From the NCBI GenBank assembly GCA_012514775.1, contig JAAYZQ010000045.1, positions 1 through 19,633 of the forward strand: a stretch of 19,633 bases of DNA, read 5' to 3'. The DNA is from Anaerolineaceae bacterium. Its GTDB lineage: Bacteria; Chloroflexota; Anaerolineae; JAAYZQ01. The notes below the pieces were generated by a model that did not search any database, was not told the DNA's origin, and saw nothing but the letters and a program-made list of their open reading frames with translations. Of this stretch, positions 15,877-19,633 are shown one piece after another (position 1 is the first letter of the stretch; the number at the start of each line of letters is the position of its first letter). A program made the position numbers and the translations under genes.

Positions 15877-16011
15877 GCCGGCTCTTGACGCGGGCAACGT
15901 GCCTGGCGGGTTTTGTGTTCGCCGCAAGGGTTGCGCCCTGGCATGGCTCTCAAGCGCAGCGGACATTACCTGCCAGGACTCTTTGGGTCGCTGGGCTGCC
16001 AACCCCTCGAC

Positions 16012-16039
16012 TTGCGCCAAACGCAATCTGTGCTATAAT
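16012..16039 (+). promoter_or_regulatory. Sigma-70 promoter for argF
   Basis: TTGCGC (16012-16017), a 16-bp spacer and a perfect TATAAT (16034-16039) precede argF by 35 bp. No arginine-box-like palindrome is apparent in the surrounding 198-bp gap, which otherwise shows only weak short inverted repeats. Confidence 0.75.
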
Positions 16040-16074
16040 CGGTCCATGTACCACACAAGGATAGGAGAAAGGCA

Positions 16075-17010
16075 ATGAAGCATTTTCTGAGTGTCGCAGA
16101 CTACAGCAGCGAGGATATCTGGAAGCTTTTGCGCCTGGCCCGTGACCTCAAGGCCGAATGGCAGGCGGGCGGGAATGAACCCTTGCTGAAGGGCAAGGTG
16201 CTGGGGATGATCTTTCAGAAACCGAGCCTGCGCACTCGCGTTTCATTTGAGGTGGGGATGCAGCACCTGGGGGGCACGGCCCTCTATCTCTCGCCCAACG
16301 AGATCCAGTTGGGCAAGCGCGAAAGCGTGGCCGACGTGGCCCGCGTCCTGTCGCGCTACGTGCAGGGTATCATGGCCCGCGTGTTTTCCCACCGCGACGT
16401 GGAGCAGTTGGCCGCCCACGGGAGCGTGCCGGTGATCAACGGCTTGTCGGACTATAGCCATCCTTGCCAGGCCATGGGCGACATACTCACCGCCTGGGAA
16501 AAGCTGGGGGATCTGCGCGGCCGCAAGCTGGTGTTCGTCGGCGATGGCAACAACGTGGCCAACTCGCTGCTGTTTGTTTGCGCCCGCGTGGGCATGGACG
16601 TGGCCGTGGCCTCGCCGGCCGGCTACGAACCGCACCCGGGCGTAGTGACCCTGGCGCGGCGCATGGCCGCCGAGACGGGCAGCCAGATCGAGATCGGCAA
16701 CGATCCGGCCGCCCTGGTGCGCGACGCCGACGTCATCTATACCGACGTCTGGGCCAGTATGGGCCAGGAGGCGGAGGCCGAGCTGCGCAAGGCCCGCTTT
16801 GCCGGCTTCCAGATCAACGAGAGCCTGGTCTCGCTGGCCCGGCCCGAGGCCCTCATCATGCACTGCCTGCCGGCTCATCGCGGCGAAGAGATCACCGATG
16901 GCGTGGCCGATGGGCCGAACTCGGTCCTGTTCGACGAGGCAGAGAACCGCCTCCATGCCCAGAAGGCGATCCTCGTGGCCCTGATGGCGCCCCAGCGGGC
17001 CGGGTTCTAG
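16075..17010 (+). CDS. argF: Ornithine carbamoyltransferase
   Basis: The 311-aa enzyme makes citrulline from ornithine and carbamoyl phosphate in arginine synthesis. The carbamoyl-phosphate loop reads [13 protein letters not shown] (SLRTR at 51-55, the variant also common in Thermus and Actinobacteria in place of STRTR). HPCQ is at 129-132. The ornithine-binding DVWASMGQE is at about 224-232. [11 protein letters not shown] is at about 262-272. The SMG loop and HCLPAHR (not HCLPLRR) argue for ornithine rather than N-acetylornithine as substrate. The ATG at 16075 has AGGAG (16063-16067) with 7-nt spacing and its own promoter. It is followed after 53 nt by the TPR gene on the same strand with no terminator, so read-through is likely. 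No other arginine gene is nearby. Confidence 0.95.
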   Translation: MKHFLSVADYSSEDIWKLLRLARDLKAEWQAGGNEPLLKGKVLGMIFQKPSLRTRVSFEVGMQHLGGTALYLSPNEIQLGKRESVADVARVLSRYVQGIMARVFSHRDVEQLAAHGSVPVINGLSDYSHPCQAMGDILTAWEKLGDLRGRKLVFVGDGNNVANSLLFVCARVGMDVAVASPAGYEPHPGVVTLARRMAAETGSQIEIGNDPAALVRDADVIYTDVWASMGQEAEAELRKARFAGFQINESLVSLARPEALIMHCLPAHRGEEITDGVADGPNSVLFDEAENRLHAQKAILVALMAPQRAGF

Positions 17011-17051
17011 CGGCACCCGCGGAGGAGGGTTGTTCACTGCTGCCTTTGTCT

Positions 17052-17059
17052 GGAGGAGG
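17052..17059 (+). promoter_or_regulatory. Shine-Dalgarno deciding a TTG start for the TPR gene
   Basis: GGAGGAGG is followed by CATC and then TTG (17064). No ATG or GTG is available in frame at a sensible distance, so this site fixes the start within a frame that is open far back into argF. Confidence 0.7.
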
Positions 17060-17063
17060 CATC

Positions 17064-19313
17064 TTGGCTGGCGATAAAAAGGCATACGACAAGGCAATAC
17101 AAGAGGGGCTCGATTTTGCCTGGGCGGGCAAGTGGGACAAGGCAGTCGCTTGTTACCGCAAGGCCCTCGCCCAGGACTCTGGCGATCCCACTGTCTACAG
17201 CCACCTGGGCCTCGCCTGCTTTGAGCTGGAGCGCTTTCCCGACGCGCTGGAGGCCTATGGCCAGGCCAGCCGCCTGGCGCCCGACGAGCCCGCTCCCCTG
17301 GCGCGCATCGCCGAGATCCACGAGCGCCTGGGGCAGCCCCACGCCGCGGCCGACGCCCTCTACTCGGCGTCCGAGATTCACCGCCGGCGCCTCGCCTGGA
17401 CGCAGGCCATCCAGGCCCTGCAGCGTGCCCTCGATCTCTGTCCCGACCATCTCCGCTCGCGCCTGGCCCTGGCCGAGATCTTTCAGCAACTGGATCAGCC
17501 CAAGCGGGCGGTCAAGGAGTATCTGGCCCTGGCGCGCGTGCTACAGCGCCAGGGCCAGGGCGAAAAGGCCCTCGATCAGTGCCGCACGGCCCTGGATCTG
17601 GAGCCCACCAACGCCGAGGCCCGCGCCCTGGCCGAGGCGTTGCAGATGGGCGCTCCGCCGGAAGAGATCGAGGTCGTGGCCCCGCCGCCGGACGAAGGCG
17701 CCAGCCCCGCCGACATGGCCCGCGACAAGGCTCTGGAGGAGTTGGCGGGCATTCCCTTCGAGGACAGCCCCACCGAGCCGGCAGCCGATATCCGCGACTT
17801 TGAAGGCGTGGCCGTTTCGGATCAGGCGCCCGTCAAGCCGACCCTCAGCCGCCCGCAGATCGACGCCCTGGTGGCCCAGGCCATCGACTTTCAGACGCGG
17901 GGCCTCATCGACGAGGCCATTGCGGGCTATACGCGGGCCATCGACGCCGGCGTGGATCGGCCGGCGGCGCACTTTAACCTCGGACTCCTCTACCAGCAAA
18001 AACTGCGCCTGGAGCCGGCCATCAACGAGTTCAAGAAGGCCGTGCGCCATCCCCAGTATAGCCTCGGCTGTCACTTTGCCCTGGGCGAGTGCTACAAGGC
18101 CCTGGGACGCATCGACGAAGCCCTGGAGCACTTTGTCCAGGTGCTCAAGATCGTGGACCTGGGGACCGTGCAGCGCGAGCAGGCCGACGACCTCATCCAG
18201 CTTTACGACGCCCTGGCCGACTCGTTCATCGCCAAGGGCGACCGGGAAAAGGCCATGACCTTTGCTAACTCGCTCGTCGAGTTTCTCTCTTCCAAGGGGT
18301 GGGAGGACAAGGCCCGCGAGGCTCGGCACCGGCTGGACAGCATGTCGGAAGAGGGCGTGACCATGAGCCTGGCCGAGGTCCTGGCCGCGCCCAGCGCCGA
18401 GAGCATCCTGGCCTCCATGTCGCTGAGCCAGGAGTACGTGCGGCGCGGCGCCCTCACCGCCGCCACCGAGGTTTGCTACCGGACCATCCAGATGGCGCCC
18501 ACCTATCTGCCGCTCCATATGCGCCTGGCCGAGATCTTTGGCCAGGACGGTCGGATCGAAGACGCGGTGGACAAGTACCAGGTCGTGGCCGATCTCTACC
18601 TGGTTCGCGACGAGAAGCGCCAGGCCATCGGCGTCTACAAGCGCATGCTGCGCATCATCCCCATGGACGTGGTTGTGCGCTCGCGGCTCATCGACCTGCT
18701 CATCAGCTCCGGCGAGATCGACCAGGCCCTGGACCAGTACTTTGCCCTGGCCGACGCCTACTACCAGATGGCCCAGGTGGACAAAAGCCTGGAGAAATAC
18801 GCCGAGGCGCTGCGCCTGGCGCCCCGCGCTTCCGACGAGAAGGCCTGCCGTGCCCGCCTGCTGCGCAAGATGGCCGACATTCAGATGCGGAAGGCAAGCT
18901 GGCGCGAGGCCGCCGAGCTCTACCGCCAACTGGTGGCCGTGGCCCCCGAAGACGAGCGGGCCCGGCTGCACCTCATCGACCTTAACTACAAGCTGGGACG
19001 CGCCAAGGAGGCCGACGCCCAGACGGTGGCCTTGGTGGGCTATTACCGGAAGCAGGGCCAGATGGAGCGCGCCCTTGCCCTGTTGCAGGAAGCGGTGCGG
19101 CTCCAGCCCCAGCAAATGGCCCTTCGTGCCCGCGTGGCGCGCGCATACATCGACGCGGGCCTCCAGGAGCAGGCCATCCAGGAGCTGGACATGCTGGGCG
19201 AGCTGCAGCTCGACGCAGGGCTGCGCGAGCAGGCCATGGCCACGGTGCGCTTTATCATCTCGCTGAAACCAAAGAACATTGAAGCTTATCGTCAATTGCT
19301 GGCACAGCTCTAG
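17064..19313 (+). CDS. Large tetratricopeptide-repeat protein
   Basis: This 749-aa protein is made almost wholly of paired helices with TPR periodicity (for example LGLACFELERFPDALEAYGQ, FNLGLLYQQKLRLEPAINEF, ALAQDSGDPTVYSHLG). A first array at about 8-190 is separated from a second, longer array at about 262-749 by a flexible Pro/Glu-rich linker at about 195-260. No signal peptide or membrane segment is seen, so it is probably cytoplasmic and acts as a protein-binding scaffold; no enzymatic domain is visible. The TTG start at 17064 is chosen from the GGAGGAGG site just upstream; the open frame upstream overlaps argF in another frame and has no family character. It lies 53 nt after argF and 70 nt before cdaA, suggesting one transcript. 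Similar TPR proteins beside cdaA could serve as partners, but that is inference. Confidence 0.88.
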   Translation: MAGDKKAYDKAIQEGLDFAWAGKWDKAVACYRKALAQDSGDPTVYSHLGLACFELERFPDALEAYGQASRLAPDEPAPLARIAEIHERLGQPHAAADALYSASEIHRRRLAWTQAIQALQRALDLCPDHLRSRLALAEIFQQLDQPKRAVKEYLALARVLQRQGQGEKALDQCRTALDLEPTNAEARALAEALQMGAPPEEIEVVAPPPDEGASPADMARDKALEELAGIPFEDSPTEPAADIRDFEGVAVSDQAPVKPTLSRPQIDALVAQAIDFQTRGLIDEAIAGYTRAIDAGVDRPAAHFNLGLLYQQKLRLEPAINEFKKAVRHPQYSLGCHFALGECYKALGRIDEALEHFVQVLKIVDLGTVQREQADDLIQLYDALADSFIAKGDREKAMTFANSLVEFLSSKGWEDKAREARHRLDSMSEEGVTMSLAEVLAAPSAESILASMSLSQEYVRRGALTAATEVCYRTIQMAPTYLPLHMRLAEIFGQDGRIEDAVDKYQVVADLYLVRDEKRQAIGVYKRMLRIIPMDVVVRSRLIDLLISSGEIDQALDQYFALADAYYQMAQVDKSLEKYAEALRLAPRASDEKACRARLLRKMADIQMRKASWREAAELYRQLVAVAPEDERARLHLIDLNYKLGRAKEADAQTVALVGYYRKQGQMERALALLQEAVRLQPQQMALRARVARAYIDAGLQEQAIQELDMLGELQLDAGLREQAMATVRFIISLKPKNIEAYRQLLAQL

Positions 19314-19383
19314 CTCGTTTTCGCAGCCGGCCGCCGAAAGTCGAGGATCGGGGCGGTTGGAGTGCGCGCGGGAGTATTGATTC

Positions 19384-19633
19384 GTGTCGGATGTCTTGTG
19401 GGTCCTGTCTCACATCCAGGTCACCGATGTCATAGATATTCTGCTGGTGGCCGTGGTGTTCTACCTGCTGTTTTCCCTGGCCCAGGGTACACAGGCCGTT
19501 CAGTTGCTGCGAGGTATGGTCCTGGTCATCCTCGTTGCCTTCCTGGCCAGCCAGATTCTGCCCTTCCAGGGCTTTAGCTGGCTGGTCAGCACGGCCCTGC
19601 CCGCCTTGCTCATTGCCATCCCCGTCATCTTTC
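19384..19633 (+). CDS. cdaA: Diadenylate cyclase CdaA, N-terminal membrane part (3' truncated by window edge)
   Basis: Only 83 codons are present. They encode three membrane segments at about 17-31, 43-59 and 66-83, with the family motif QGTQAVQLLRG (34-44) between the first two, then FSWLVSTALPALLIAIPVIF leading toward the catalytic DAC domain beyond the window. This arrangement is that of CdaA/DacA (TIGR00159 type), the membrane-bound cyclase that makes c-di-AMP from two ATP and controls potassium and osmotic balance in many bacteria. The start is GTG at 19384, because an in-frame TGA lies at 19378-19380 and GGGAG (19370-19374) sits 9 nt upstream. It is the third gene after argF. The DAC active-site motifs (DGA, RHR) are not in the window, so activity cannot be confirmed here. 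Confidence 0.85.
   Translation, partial: MSDVLWVLSHIQVTDVIDILLVAVVFYLLFSLAQGTQAVQLLRGMVLVILVAFLASQILPFQGFSWLVSTALPALLIAIPVIF

Noticed and set aside
12640..16026. A 1128-codon open frame on the minus strand across thyX, the clamp-like gene and the propeller gene
   Set aside because: It is antisense to three well-supported genes. Its composition (Gly/Val/Ala/His/Gln rich) is what GC-rich codon bias yields on the opposite strand, it has no family motif, and its length comes from the repeat-rich propeller gene.
16075..17010. N-acetylornithine carbamoyltransferase instead of ArgF
   Set aside because: The protein has the DVWASMG ornithine loop and HCLPAHR; the acetylornithine enzymes lack the SMG loop and carry HCLPLRR.

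Overview
The window looks like a high-GC bacterial chromosome segment, most likely from Chloroflexota (Anaerolineae-like). This is inferred from four things: GC-rich codon use, a secreted beta-propeller protein ending in a YRVHLPLV-type tail, a NurA/HerA pair beside ThyX, and short intergenic regions with clean TTGNNN-N16/17-TATAAT promoters. The first ~1.25 kb is visibly AT-richer and encodes the C-terminal part of a Firmicutes-style FtsX-family ABC permease. It is compositionally foreign to the rest: either transferred DNA or an assembly join.

Layout. (1) 3-1214 (+): 5'-truncated FtsX-like permease. (2) 5997-1323 (-): a promoter, then a multi-pass membrane protein, hyuA and hyuB, each joined to the next by a 4-nt ATGA stop/start overlap. 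(3) 8259-6090 (-): xpt and guaA, a purine salvage/GMP synthesis operon with its own promoter; guaA starts at TTG. (4) 8417-12836 (+): nurA, a small stand-alone HAS-barrel-like protein, herA and thyX, starting from a promoter divergent to that of xpt. This is a DNA-end-processing and dTMP-supply cluster. (5) 12931-13734 (+): an unannotated 267-aa protein that reads like a two-domain sliding-clamp fold, with its own promoter and a tandem 10-bp repeat at the -35 region. (6) 13783-15876 (+): a secreted protein with 14 beta-propeller-type repeats. (7) 16075 to the end (+): argF, a 749-aa TPR protein starting at TTG, and the N-terminal membrane part of the diadenylate cyclase CdaA, which runs off the window.

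How the genes may work together. HerA (hexameric DNA translocase) and NurA (5'-3' nuclease) are known partners in DNA end resection. The small gene between them resembles the N-terminal HAS barrel of HerA itself, so it may be an adaptor or alternative docking ring. The next transcription unit encodes a possible clamp-like protein, so the nurA-to-clamp stretch is the most interesting part of the window. The xpt-guaA operon and thyX together cover nucleotide supply. argF, the TPR protein and cdaA are closely spaced and probably co-transcribed, but a functional link is not evident. I found no tRNA, rRNA, CRISPR array, insertion sequence or convincing intrinsic terminator.
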